A stretch of DNA of 64,000 nucleotides from Firmicutes bacterium AF25-13AC. Its GTDB lineage: Bacteria; Bacillota; Clostridia; Lachnospirales; Lachnospiraceae. Shown in pieces: positions 1 to 8,044 of the stretch. Numbering within the stretch: position 1 is the stretch's first letter; every line of letters begins with the position of its first letter. Location: NCBI GenBank assembly GCA_003478935.1, contig QUFP01000009.1:55214-119213 (forward strand), given 5' to 3'. The notes under the pieces are model-generated. The model was given only the letters and a program-made list of their open reading frames with translations, was not told the origin of the DNA and did not search any database. Made by a program: the position numbers and the translations under genes.

Positions 1-425
1 TTTCCTGCCGCGCCTGATGCAATAAATTCTTTTGCCGCGCGATAGCTTGGATTATAACGATTCTGATAGCATAAGCCTAACTTTGCCTTTGACGCATAAA
101 CTGCCTGCTTTAACTGATCCAGCTGTGCAAATGAGATTGCCGGTGGTTTTTCCATAAACACATTTATGCCGCGCTCTAATGCATACTGTGTCATCGGTAC
201 ATGAAGATAATGCGGCGTACAAACATGAAGCACATCAGGCTGCTCTTTTTCAATCATTTCCTCAAGTGAGGCATATGGCTTTGTATGAAATCTTTCAGCA
301 TAATCCTGGGCTTTCTCAAAATGAACATCTGCCACACCGACAAGCTCTGTATCTTTTTGAGCAGTCAGTACGGCAGCATGGACTGCGGCGATATTGCCGC
401 AGCCAACAATCACTGCACGTTTCAT
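1..425 (-). CDS. Gfo/Idh/MocA family oxidoreductase (partial, 3' end outside window)
   Basis: Only the N-terminal 141 residues are in the window; the gene runs off the left edge. It begins MKRAVIVGCGNIAAVHAAV, a Rossmann NAD(P)-binding fold with the GxGxxA-type loop. It continues to the family EKP motif (VFMEKPPA) that contributes the catalytic lysine. The ATG at 425 follows a strong AGGAGGTG ribosome binding site by about 6 bases. It lies 15 bases downstream of a second Gfo/Idh/MocA gene on the same strand, so the two are probably co-transcribed with the sugar isomerase further upstream. These enzymes oxidise or reduce sugars, inositols or their derivatives; the substrate cannot be read from the sequence. 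Confidence 0.9.
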   Translation of the reverse strand, partial: MKRAVIVGCGNIAAVHAAVLTAQKDTELVGVADVHFEKAQDYAERFHTKPYASLEEMIEKEQPDVLHVCTPHYLHVPMTQYALERGINVFMEKPPAISFAQLDQLKQAVYASKAKLGLCYQNRYNPSYRAAKEFIASGAAG

Positions 426-440
426 AGAAGCACCTCCTAC

Positions 441-1616
441 TTATTCTTTAGTCTTGCTTCCGTAACTTCCTGTTGTATCAAAAGTAATATCCTGTACATT
501 TTCCTTTTTCTTAGAATTTGCACGATGCTCATTCAATTTTTCAAGGAAGAGATCCTCGTCAATCGGCAGATTAACTGGCTTTTCAAGCCATGAGGACAAA
601 TGCATTGCATTAGAAAGCTCCAGTCCATGAATACCCTCAACGCCATCTGCCACTAATGGCTCACCGCGAAGAATGGCAGCAGCAAACGCATTTAATACAC
701 CAATATGCTGAGGATTCTTTCCGTCAAGCTCTAATGTCGTCTCATGACACGGTGGCTTTGCAAATCCTTCTGTTGCCTGATAACAATACTCTCTCTCATT
801 AATTTCAAGCTCATAGAACTTAAGCTCATCTTTTTCTGCAACAAGCTTTCCTTTTTCGAGTGTTACCTCAAGACGGTTTGTTCCAGGTGCATCAGCTGTT
901 GTCGTAACAAATACACCAGTTGCGCCATTTGGAAACTCCAGATATGCGGTTACATCATCCTCAACCTCGATATCATGCCACTTTCCGTTATGACAGAATG
1001 CACGTACCTTTGACGGCATTCCGCAGATCCACTGCAGCAAATCCAGATTGTGCGGACACTGATTTAATAAAACGCCGCCGCCTTCGCCGTCCCAAGTGGC
1101 TCTCCAGCCGCCTGAATTATAATATGCCTGTGTGCGGTACCAGTCTGTGATGATCCAATTCACACGCTTTAATTTTCCGTAATCACCGCTCTGTACCATG
1201 TCATGCATCTTTTTATAGATACAATTTGTTCTCTGGTTGAACATCATACCAAATACGCGATCGCTCTTCTCTGCGACCTCGTTCATTTCTCTTACCTGCT
1301 TTGTATAAACACCTGCCGGCTTCTCGCACATAACATGAAGTCCATTTTCGAGTGCAAGTATTGTCAGACGCGGATGATCATAATGCGGCACTGCGATCAA
1401 TACAGCATCACATGTACCTGATTTGATTAAGCTGTCGCCATCCTCGAAAATTGCTGTGCCCTCCGGCATATTTTCCTTTGCCCACTCTCTTCTGCTCTCA
1501 CGAAGATCTGCCGCTGCTGTAATACGCACTTCCGGCACTTTTCCTGCCATGATATTGGCGGTGTGGCCACTTCCCATGTTACCAACACCAATAATTCCAA
1601 GTCTTACCTGTTCCAT
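441..1616 (-). CDS. Gfo/Idh/MocA family oxidoreductase
   Basis: A 391-aa cytosolic protein. Residues 7-18 hold the dinucleotide-binding loop (IIGVGNMGSGH). EKP at 98-100 is the family motif with the catalytic lysine, and the C-terminal alpha/beta domain typical of the family follows (HNLDLLQW region). Length is normal. It is the middle gene of a minus-strand run: sugar isomerase/epimerase (start 2445), this gene, then another oxidoreductase. Such pairs of dehydrogenase and TIM-barrel isomerase are typical of inositol or uncommon-sugar catabolism. The divergent AraC regulator at 2685 is the likely local control. The exact sugar is not identifiable. Confidence 0.93.
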   Translation of the reverse strand: MEQVRLGIIGVGNMGSGHTANIMAGKVPEVRITAAADLRESRREWAKENMPEGTAIFEDGDSLIKSGTCDAVLIAVPHYDHPRLTILALENGLHVMCEKPAGVYTKQVREMNEVAEKSDRVFGMMFNQRTNCIYKKMHDMVQSGDYGKLKRVNWIITDWYRTQAYYNSGGWRATWDGEGGGVLLNQCPHNLDLLQWICGMPSKVRAFCHNGKWHDIEVEDDVTAYLEFPNGATGVFVTTTADAPGTNRLEVTLEKGKLVAEKDELKFYELEINEREYCYQATEGFAKPPCHETTLELDGKNPQHIGVLNAFAAAILRGEPLVADGVEGIHGLELSNAMHLSSWLEKPVNLPIDEDLFLEKLNEHRANSKKKENVQDITFDTTGSYGSKTKE

Positions 1617-1656
1617 CTATCTTTTTTCTCCTTCTTATATTCACTATCATAAAATA

Positions 1657-2445
1657 TTAACGATATCCAGCCTTTGCAAGATTATCATAACTTGTCTTCA
1701 AACATTCAAACGGAGTTCCCTGTGTGCAAACATCCTGCTCTACCAACATATATTCACAGCAGCTGTTCTCAAGTTCCTTAAAGATTGCCGGGAAGTTTAA
1801 ATTACCCTCCATAACTGGTGCCATGATCTGGTTCCAACCCTTAATCTGCATATCTTTTAAATGAACGCAAGGAATACGATCCTTTAACAGACGAATCCAC
1901 TCGCATACATCAGCTCCTGCTGCCGCTACCCAATAGGTGTCAAGAGTAATTCCCATCTCATCTGGTGCAAATCCTTCCATCAGATACTCAATCATGCGTT
2001 TTTTCGAATTTGCATTTGGCAAATTTTCTGCCTCAAATGCCTCAAACTCAGTATTGTGATTGTGATACATCAAAAGCTTTCCCGATGCAGCAATCTTTTT
2101 TGCTGGCTCCTTAAAATCATCCATGAAATGACTCAGCCACTCCTTTGTGCGATAGCGCTCCGGCATCATTCCAAGTCCAATATAGCGGCATCCCATGATA
2201 TCATGCTCCTTAATAAGTGCTTCAGTATCATAGAGGATTCGATTAGGATCACTATGTGTCAATGCAATCTCAAGACCATTTGCATCGCAGATTTCTCTAA
2301 TCTGCTCTGGCTTAAGATCCTTTCCTACTGCGGAAATCTGGACAGTCTTATAGCCCATTTCTGCAATTTTTTTCATAGAGCATGCAAAATCCTTTGCATT
2401 CTGAGTATACGATTTAATCGTATAAAGCTGTGCACCTGTTTTCAT
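1657..2445 (-). CDS. Sugar phosphate isomerase/epimerase (TIM barrel)
   Basis: 262 aa, matching the xylose-isomerase-like TIM-barrel family (AP endonuclease 2 superfamily) that includes IolE/IolI- and epimerase-type enzymes. Visible family signs are the N-terminal GAQLYTIKS strand, the metal-site region YHNHNTEFE, the TLDTYWVAAAG strand and HLKDMQ near the C-terminus, where His, Glu and Asp bind a divalent metal. It starts the three-gene minus-strand operon with the two oxidoreductases. The ATG at 2445 follows an AAAGGAG site. The 239-bp gap to the divergent AraC gene must contain both promoters. Substrate unknown. Confidence 0.88.
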   Translation of the reverse strand: MKTGAQLYTIKSYTQNAKDFACSMKKIAEMGYKTVQISAVGKDLKPEQIREICDANGLEIALTHSDPNRILYDTEALIKEHDIMGCRYIGLGMMPERYRTKEWLSHFMDDFKEPAKKIAASGKLLMYHNHNTEFEAFEAENLPNANSKKRMIEYLMEGFAPDEMGITLDTYWVAAAGADVCEWIRLLKDRIPCVHLKDMQIKGWNQIMAPVMEGNLNFPAIFKELENSCCEYMLVEQDVCTQGTPFECLKTSYDNLAKAGYR

Positions 2446-2684
2446 AATAAATCTCCTTTTTCATTTTATTTTTTGTTGGTTTTTATCAAGTTTATTTCGT
2501 TTTTTCTAGGTTTCTATGTTTACTATACTTCTTTTAACCAAAAAAATCCATTGCAAAAAAGAAACAAAACATTGCATATATAGCGATCATATGGTATCCT
2601 GTTTGGAAGAAAGAAACTGTAATCGTTTTCGTTGTACTGTTACTGTTTGCAAAACACAAAAAAGTAAAGAAAGGTTCTGATCAT

Positions 2685-3563
2685 ATGGATTCAACGGCAC
2701 ATATCAATACCGATCTTGTTTCATTTGGCTATTCAGAAAGCACATATGTTATGACAGATTATGCGCTTCACTGCCACAATTTTTATGAGGTTTTTTATTT
2801 TCTTTCTGGTGACGCCGACTATCTGGTAGAGGGTGTAAACTATCAGCCGACACCTGGAAGTGTGCTGTTACTCTCCCCGCACGCATTTCACGGTGTGCGT
2901 GTAAACAGCACTGCCCCATATAGACGATATTCCCTTCACTTTCACCCTGATCTGCTGCTGCCAGAGCGGCGTGATTTTTTGCTGCGCGCATTTCCTCAAA
3001 TAGGTGAAAATGCCGGACAGCCTATTTATTTTAAACATACTGAAAAATTTCATCTGCTCTCCTATCTGGAAAGTTTTGAATCCTGTTCTCGTAAAAGCAA
3101 TGAATTTCAGGCACAGATGCTTCCGATCTGCGTAGAAGCGCTGCTGATGCAAATTGCAGATATGAGTGATTCGTGCAATGCTTTTTCAAAACAGTCTGAC
3201 ACTCCACAGACGCAACTTAGTTCCATTCTTTTTTATTTAAATCAGCATTTGAAGGATCCAGTGACACTTGATGAAATTTCAGATCATTTTTTTATCAGCA
3301 AGCATCATTTAAATAAAGTTTTCAAAAAGGCAACCGGAACAACTGTAATCGACTACCTTTTAAGAAAGCGAATCGCTTATGCACAGATGCTTCTTTTTAA
3401 TGGCTGCCACGCAAAAGAAGCCGCTGCAGACAGCGGCTTCCTTGACTATTCTTCTTTTTATCGTTCTTATGTGCGCATACTAGGACATCCGCCGGGCGCA
3501 GACCGCGGAGTTCTCGCCAAGCCGAATGATAATGTTATTGGAAATGTGACGGTGCAGATTTAA
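2685..3563 (+). CDS. AraC family transcriptional regulator
   Basis: 292 aa: an N-terminal cupin-like sensor domain (roughly residues 15-150, with HCHNFYEVFYFLSGD) and a C-terminal double helix-turn-helix (roughly 190-285, ending in the family signature around SSFYRSYVRILGHPPG). It is transcribed away from the oxidoreductase/isomerase operon across a 239-bp AT-rich intergenic region. That arrangement suggests it activates that operon in response to a sugar ligand, which is inferred from position only. Its 3' end overlaps the converging DUF1016 remnant by 29 bases. Confidence 0.92.
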   Translation: MDSTAHINTDLVSFGYSESTYVMTDYALHCHNFYEVFYFLSGDADYLVEGVNYQPTPGSVLLLSPHAFHGVRVNSTAPYRRYSLHFHPDLLLPERRDFLLRAFPQIGENAGQPIYFKHTEKFHLLSYLESFESCSRKSNEFQAQMLPICVEALLMQIADMSDSCNAFSKQSDTPQTQLSSILFYLNQHLKDPVTLDEISDHFFISKHHLNKVFKKATGTTVIDYLLRKRIAYAQMLLFNGCHAKEAAADSGFLDYSSFYRSYVRILGHPPGADRGVLAKPNDNVIGNVTVQI

Positions 3564-3834
3564 ATTTACTTATTTCTGCCGACTTTTTGATATACCATTT
3601 GCGTTCATCCATATCAGCTACCTTATCCAGAAGAACAATATTATGACCCCACGGAATTTGTGCAACAACCTGTTGCACAAATTCCCGATCTGGATAAGTC
3701 TCAGCGAATTTTGCCATATATTTTAAATTTCGAACGGAATATCCCTTACTCTCTGGAAAAGCAATCAGCATATCTGAATTCACATGAATCGTTGCACGGT
3801 ATTGTGCAGCCCTAATTTCCCTCTTAATATGCAA
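3535..3834 (-). pseudogene. DUF1016 (YhcG-type) nuclease fragment, N-terminal part
   Basis: A 99-codon frame with YSVRNLKYMAKFAETYP and IPWGHNIVLLDKV, the hallmark block of the DUF1016 N-terminal domain of YhcG-like PDDEXK nucleases (family length normally about 330-360 aa). The usual beginning of the domain and the whole C-terminal nuclease domain are missing, and the last residues are non-homologous. No good ribosome binding site is seen, so this is a remnant. It overlaps the 3' end of the Fic gene by 11 bases. A second DUF1016 fragment with nuclease-core sequence lies at 7876-7980. Confidence 0.7.
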
Positions 3835-4714
3835 TCCTGAAATAATCCAAGTATGCCTTATATCGATCTTGCGCTGTCAAGCAAGTGTCTGTCAGGTACC
3901 CTTTTTCATTGTTCCATTCTTTCAATCCTCGATAATAAAACATTTTCAAATTATCCTCAATAATGAACGGAACAATATTGTATTTTAGGCATTCTTTGAA
4001 CATAATCAATCGTCCCACACGACCATTACCATCCTGAAATGGATGGATACATTCAAACTTTACATGAAAATTCAGAATATCTTCAAGTGCCTTTTCTTCC
4101 TGATTATTATACTCTGACAGTAATTTCTTCATTCTATCTGCAACTTCTTCTGGAAGTGCAGTCTCCATACCGCCAACTTCATTTGGCATTTTCTTGTAAT
4201 CGCCGACAACAAACCAATCCTTTCTGGAATCACTGGTGCCATTTTTCAGAACCAGATGCAGCTTCTTGATAAAATTTTCCGTCAATGTTGCTTTTGCATA
4301 GTCAATAATCATATCAATACACCGAAAATGGTTTGCTGTTTCAATCACATCATCTACATTAAGCACTTCTTTTTCTATACCAATAGTATTCGTCTCGAAT
4401 ATATATCGGGTCTGATCGTGGGTCAATCGACTGCCTTCCATATGGTTTGAATTATATGTTAAATCAATCTGTGTCTTATGATAAATACCTCCAGAGTATT
4501 TATTTGCCTTCTCATCCAGCAAAATATCCAATAGCGTCGTCTTTTTTTCTTTCTTCTTATTAGAACGCTCTGGCTTTTTTGCATTTTCCGGAATGTTCCA
4601 TGTCTTTCCGGTAATAAATACTCCCGGTACACGCCCGTGAGCACAATAATTTCTTACACTACGTTCAGATACATCCCATTTTTTTGCCATTTCAGCAACT
4701 GAAAAGTATCGCAT
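3824..4714 (-). CDS. Fic family protein with N-terminal helix-turn-helix
   Basis: 296 aa from the ATG at 4714, chosen because a GGAGG site lies 8 bases upstream; longer in-frame starts lack one. Residues 1-50 (MRYFSVAEMAKKWDVSERSV) form a DNA-binding helix-turn-helix. The Fic core has HPFQDGNGR at about 224-232, the AMP-transfer active site with catalytic His. SNHMEG at about 89-94 matches the (S/T)xxxE(G/N) inhibitory helix, so this is a self-inhibited class II-type Fic enzyme. Fic proteins usually AMPylate target proteins. No antitoxin gene is next to it, consistent with built-in inhibition. It lies among decayed mobile-type genes. Confidence 0.92.
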   Translation of the reverse strand: MRYFSVAEMAKKWDVSERSVRNYCAHGRVPGVFITGKTWNIPENAKKPERSNKKKEKKTTLLDILLDEKANKYSGGIYHKTQIDLTYNSNHMEGSRLTHDQTRYIFETNTIGIEKEVLNVDDVIETANHFRCIDMIIDYAKATLTENFIKKLHLVLKNGTSDSRKDWFVVGDYKKMPNEVGGMETALPEEVADRMKKLLSEYNNQEEKALEDILNFHVKFECIHPFQDGNGRVGRLIMFKECLKYNIVPFIIEDNLKMFYYRGLKEWNNEKGYLTDTCLTAQDRYKAYLDYFRIAY

Positions 4715-4995
4715 CTGCCATCCTCCTTTCACACGATCAAAACCACATTCTATGGGCTTTTCATTGTCATAATTCAAAAATTGCACTTACTATGGTTAGT
4801 ATACTACATTATCGGCAATAAGTCCACACACTCTTATTTGCTTTTATTATTTTTGCCAATAAAAATATTAATAAAAAGCTGGATACTACTTCCTATAAAG
4901 CAATATCCAGTCTCACTTATTTTATTCTTTATTCCTAAACCAACGCATACGCAATACCTTTTTTTGATTCTGTCCTTTATTACCATGTCAGCACG

Positions 4996-5066
4996 CGAAT
5001 CTCTGCATTCTGATCAAGCGGATCGCGGTGCTGATAATTAAACAAAACAAACTGCTTTTCATCTGT
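4996..5066 (-). pseudogene. Duplicated 3'-end fragment of the radical SAM gene at 8045
   Basis: These 71 bases match 8055-8125, the last codons of the DUF4080 radical SAM gene, with only five differences, all transitions. The encoded residues DEKQFVLFNYQHRDPLDQ are the same except one Asp to Asn. The fragment stands alone, in the same orientation as the intact gene and 3,059 bases from it. The rest of 4787-5249 holds no full gene: only AT-rich DNA, this fragment, a hairpin and a possible 20-codon ORF. Confidence 0.85.
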
Positions 5067-5074
5067 GGCCACTA

Positions 5075-5105
5075 GGGACAGGTACGGTGGTCCATTATCT
5101 GTCCC
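5075..5105. repeat. Imperfect hairpin GGGACAG/CTGTCCC
   Basis: GGGACAG at 5075-5081 and CTGTCCC at 5099-5105 form a 7-bp stem around a 17-base loop, right beside the copied radical SAM gene end. No T-tract follows, so it is not a standard terminator. It could be part of a mobile-element end; no transposase is nearby. Confidence 0.4.
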
Positions 5106-5157
5106 AGATGGCTTCCACTGTATAGTTGATTTCATCCGAGCACTTCTTTCCTAGCAT
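5095..5157 (-). CDS. Possible 20-aa ORF or truncated gene start
   Basis: ATG at 5157 is preceded by AAGGAG at 6 bases spacing. The frame encodes MLGKKCSDEINYTVEAIWDR and stops at 5095. The strong ribosome binding site suggests a once-real gene start, truncated where the hairpin and the copied gene end begin. I do not recognise a family. It may be a relic only. Confidence 0.25.
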   Translation of the reverse strand: MLGKKCSDEINYTVEAIWDR

Positions 5158-5249
5158 AAATTTCTCCTTCAAATTCCGATTGAGACGTGGTCTGTATGCT
5201 TTATTTCTCACACAAGCTACTTAATCCATATTTATATATTTAAAATATT

Positions 5250-5882
5250 TTATGATGAAGATGAAGTTATAGCAGATAACAGGTCGGCAGGCCTTTCAAA
5301 AAAATAATCTGCTTTTATGTGCTTATTATGACTGCCCCATACTGCCAAAGCAAAATCAATTCCCGCATTTTCCGCACATTTACTGTCATATTTGCTGTCT
5401 CCGATATAAAGCACTTTACTATGGTCTGTTTTTGATAATTCCATATATTTCAAAATCGGTGCGGCATTGGGTTTATGTTCCTGTGTATCGTCTGCACATA
5501 TGATTATTTTGAAATAATGATTGATACCAAACGGACAAAAATCATGTGTAAATTCTTCCCTTGTCTTTGATGTGACAATCCCTATTTCATAATCCAGGCT
5601 TATAAGATTTTTCAATAATTCAACGATTCCGTCAAATACTTTAATGGTATTTGTATAGTTACGCATATTTTTATCCCATAATTCTATCGCATAGGAAGTG
5701 TCTTTTATCTCAAGTTTTTTCAAAGCGTCTGTCCCTGTAATCCCTAACGCAAATCTTAGTTCAGAGCATGGTATCTCTCTCCCAGACAATCCCTTTATAG
5801 TTTCCTGTAGGGAATGTAATACAGCATATTCCGTATCAATCAGAGTACCGTCAATATCAAAAACAATATGCTTATACTTCAT
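5250..5882 (-). CDS. HAD-superfamily hydrolase, phosphoglycolate phosphatase-like
   Basis: 210 aa from ATG 5882, which has AAAGGTGG upstream. HAD motif I is FDIDGTLIDTE (nucleophile Asp at residue 9, second Asp at 11). Motif II lies in GIVTSKTREE. The motif III lysine precedes motif IV, YIGDSKYDSKCAENAG. An alpha-helical cap lies between motifs I and II (subfamily IA). It probably dephosphorylates a small phosphorylated metabolite in the cytosol. It is followed on the minus strand only by non-coding patchwork DNA. The HD-domain gene lies 60 bases upstream, so the two may be co-transcribed. Confidence 0.9.
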   Translation of the reverse strand: MKYKHIVFDIDGTLIDTEYAVLHSLQETIKGLSGREIPCSELRFALGITGTDALKKLEIKDTSYAIELWDKNMRNYTNTIKVFDGIVELLKNLISLDYEIGIVTSKTREEFTHDFCPFGINHYFKIIICADDTQEHKPNAAPILKYMELSKTDHSKVLYIGDSKYDSKCAENAGIDFALAVWGSHNKHIKADYFFERPADLLSAITSSSS

Positions 5883-5942
5883 GCTGCCACCTTTCCCTGC
5901 CTGTATCAAAATCACTGGATTCGTAATACACGATATCCCTCC

Positions 5943-6542
5943 TTAACGAAAACTGTTTTCCACAATACCCGGAAGCAAAGAGTAGATAGAACAGCCAATC
6001 TGACTTTCAAACTGTTCTTTAATCTCGAAAATCTTTTTCCACCTGTCTATTGTCGCTGTGTGAACACCGTACCGTATTGTCACGTCTACAAATCTCTTTT
6101 CCAAAAGACAGAACCCCGTCGGCATAGCCAATGCATCACATAACTGTACAAGACGGTCATAATCATCATATACCGCATTTGCAACAAATTCTTTCATAAA
6201 CAGATAATCCTCATCACTGACATCAAACTCACCGATAGATGTAGCAATATCCTGAATCATAAATGCGTGGGATATACATATCTGTGCAGCTTTTTCCCAT
6301 CCGCGCTCCATACAGTACCGATAGCCGTCTATCAGATGCCTTTCCGAACTCACTCCGGCATAGCGTCCAATATCATGCAACAGCCCGAAAATATATGCCT
6401 GTTCAGAAGATAAATCTTTACAGTGTGATGCGATGTTTTTACAGGCTTTGGCTACAAACCGGGAATGGTCTGCCCATGCTCCCGGATTGGCTTCTGACGC
6501 TTCCCTTAATGCCAGTTCTGCGGTCTGAATGTTCAACTCCAT
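5943..6542 (-). CDS. HD-domain phosphohydrolase
   Basis: 199 aa from ATG 6542, preceded by GAAAGGAG; the longer frame lacks such a site. The HD metal site is visible: His in WADHSRFV (about residue 26), HD in LLHDIGRY (56-57), and a later His/Asp (ISHAF; LCDALAMP). HD proteins of this size hydrolyse phosphate esters of nucleotides or similar small molecules with a divalent metal. Neighbours are the HAD hydrolase (60 bases downstream) and a 79-aa protein (76 bases upstream). The cluster probably forms one transcription unit under the AraC-type gene at 6946. Confidence 0.88.
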   Translation of the reverse strand: MELNIQTAELALREASEANPGAWADHSRFVAKACKNIASHCKDLSSEQAYIFGLLHDIGRYAGVSSERHLIDGYRYCMERGWEKAAQICISHAFMIQDIATSIGEFDVSDEDYLFMKEFVANAVYDDYDRLVQLCDALAMPTGFCLLEKRFVDVTIRYGVHTATIDRWKKIFEIKEQFESQIGCSIYSLLPGIVENSFR

Positions 6543-6617
6543 TTTAACTCCTTTCAAAAGGGCTGGGCTGTAAGATAAAACGCCCGGCCCCTTTATAATA
6601 AAATATTTACAGACAAA

Positions 6618-6857
6618 TCAGCAATCCCCCGCATAGTACGAAATAATATTCATATAGTCCGTTGGATTCGGAATTTCTAAAATAAGCCGCAGACAGTTTT
6701 TGTTTTGGAAGTATTGCCGCAACAAACTGTCCTGTATCTTTTCTTCTCCATTAATGTTTTGTTTTTTACCGTTCGGGCAGAGCATATATACTTTGACGAT
6801 ACAGGCATTGACAGTATCCAAAAAATTTTCCATGTTCAGAATGTTCAGTTTTACCAC
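6618..6857 (-). CDS. Small conserved-looking protein, 79 aa
   Basis: I chose the GTG at 6857 because GGAGGTGA lies about 7 bases upstream; longer in-frame starts have no such site. The product starts VVKLNILNMENFLDTVNAC and ends IPNPTDYMNIISYYAGDC. It is soluble, with no signal peptide or membrane segment. I do not recognise a named domain. Its position between an AraC regulator and HD/HAD hydrolases, all on the same strand, suggests a shared role. Confidence 0.6.
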   Translation of the reverse strand: MVKLNILNMENFLDTVNACIVKVYMLCPNGKKQNINGEEKIQDSLLRQYFQNKNCLRLILEIPNPTDYMNIISYYAGDC

Positions 6858-6945
6858 CCTGTGCTCACCTCCTGTAAATTGCTGATTTTCTTTACAGGTA
6901 TCATTATAATGCAAAAGGCATAGAAAAAATATTTCTTTTCTGCCA

Positions 6946-7857
6946 TTACCTATCACTATTCTGCCATTTTTTTCTATATTCTATAGGTGAACAATGTGCG
7001 TATTCCCGAAAAACCTTTCCAAAATAACTGCTACTCCCTAAACCGCACTCATGGCTGATAACAGTAACAGATTCCTGCCCCTTTGCCAACATCTGACAGG
7101 CAACTTGTAGACGGTAAGTTGTTATATACTCTACGGGTGTCACATGCAGACAGTCATGGAACACTCTATAACACTCCCTTTCGCTTAGATATGCTGCCGC
7201 AGCAAGTTCTGGAATAGATATTTTTTCTCTGTAATGTTCATGAATGTATATCATCATCAGCTTTATTTTATCGTTGCTTTTGTTATGTTCCCCTTTCTTT
7301 TCACGCATAGAACGAGAGAATTCAAAAAGCATGAGCCATATTTCCGTTAGGGCTTCCCGCAGTTTTATTTCATATCCAAATTCATCACTGGATAAACGAA
7401 ATGAGTCAGCAAGCAGTTTCAAAATTCTTTCTTCTTCTGCATTGCCTGGAAAAAGCGGAATTATCTCAATCTGTGGGGCTGTTATGACAGGCGCAATATA
7501 TTTTTGTTCAATCCTACTTCCATGTTCTCCTGCAAGTAAGGAAACATCGAAAATATGAAGCAGCTGTATATTCTTTTCTCGCTGCGATATTGCTTTTGTC
7601 ATATGGAGTACATTGGGATTTATCATGCCTCCGCTTCCAGCCGGAAACAATATTTTTCCTCCTGGCGTATCATATTCAATGCTGCCGCTTTCCATATAAA
7701 AAAGCTCCACTGTCCTGTGCCAGTGCCACGGTACATAACACCCTATATACTTGTCAAGTTCTGCCCTCGAAGCGATATAGGGAAAATCTTTTTCAAAACC
7801 TGGAAGCAATTCTTCCTTGCTTCCAGTATAAAATTCAATGCTATGGATATTTTTCAT
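6946..7857 (-). CDS. AraC family transcriptional regulator with cupin domain
   Basis: 303 aa. The N-terminal cupin region contains VPWHWHRTVELFYMESGS (about 43-60), the usual ligand-binding beta-barrel. The C-terminal double helix-turn-helix covers about residues 200-300 (ISIPELAAAAYLSERECYR; SSSYFGKVFREYAHCSPIEYR). It is first of the minus-strand group that continues to the 79-aa, HD and HAD genes, and may control it. The 187 bp upstream contain a DUF1016 nuclease remnant and no other gene. Confidence 0.92.
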   Translation of the reverse strand: MKNIHSIEFYTGSKEELLPGFEKDFPYIASRAELDKYIGCYVPWHWHRTVELFYMESGSIEYDTPGGKILFPAGSGGMINPNVLHMTKAISQREKNIQLLHIFDVSLLAGEHGSRIEQKYIAPVITAPQIEIIPLFPGNAEEERILKLLADSFRLSSDEFGYEIKLREALTEIWLMLFEFSRSMREKKGEHNKSNDKIKLMMIYIHEHYREKISIPELAAAAYLSERECYRVFHDCLHVTPVEYITTYRLQVACQMLAKGQESVTVISHECGLGSSSYFGKVFREYAHCSPIEYRKKWQNSDR

Positions 7858-7875
7858 ATCTGTTCACCTGCACAT

Positions 7876-7980
7876 CTAGGAATGACCGGCATATTCCGGC
7901 TTAAAATCACCTGTTTTCAATTCAATGACTACATAGCAGCGAAGATCTTTCCAATAATGGAGAGATACTCCTGAGTATTC
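7876..7980 (-). pseudogene. DUF1016 (YhcG-type) nuclease fragment, PDDEXK core
   Basis: Reading the minus strand from about 7980 to the TAG at 7876 gives LRCYVVIELKTGDFKPEYAG. This is the catalytic core block of the DUF1016 C-terminal nuclease (E-x-K in the VIELKTG strand). The frame then stops, and no start codon or ribosome site is seen. It is a fragment of a gene related to the one whose N-terminal fragment sits at 3535-3834. The order of the two fragments on the minus strand is opposite to that of an intact gene. Confidence 0.65.
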
Positions 7981-8044
7981 ATTAGCACACTCATCGCCTC
8001 ACTTTCACATAATTATTATCCTTTTTTCTCTCAATACACGATTC

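Noticed and set aside
3535-7980. One DUF1016 gene interrupted by the inserted block
   Set aside because: The N-terminal fragment lies downstream of the C-terminal one on the coding strand, so removing the block does not rebuild a gene.
7858-8044. Possible riboswitch in the gap before the AraC gene at 6946
   Set aside because: The conserved-looking sequence is explained by a DUF1016 protein-coding remnant.
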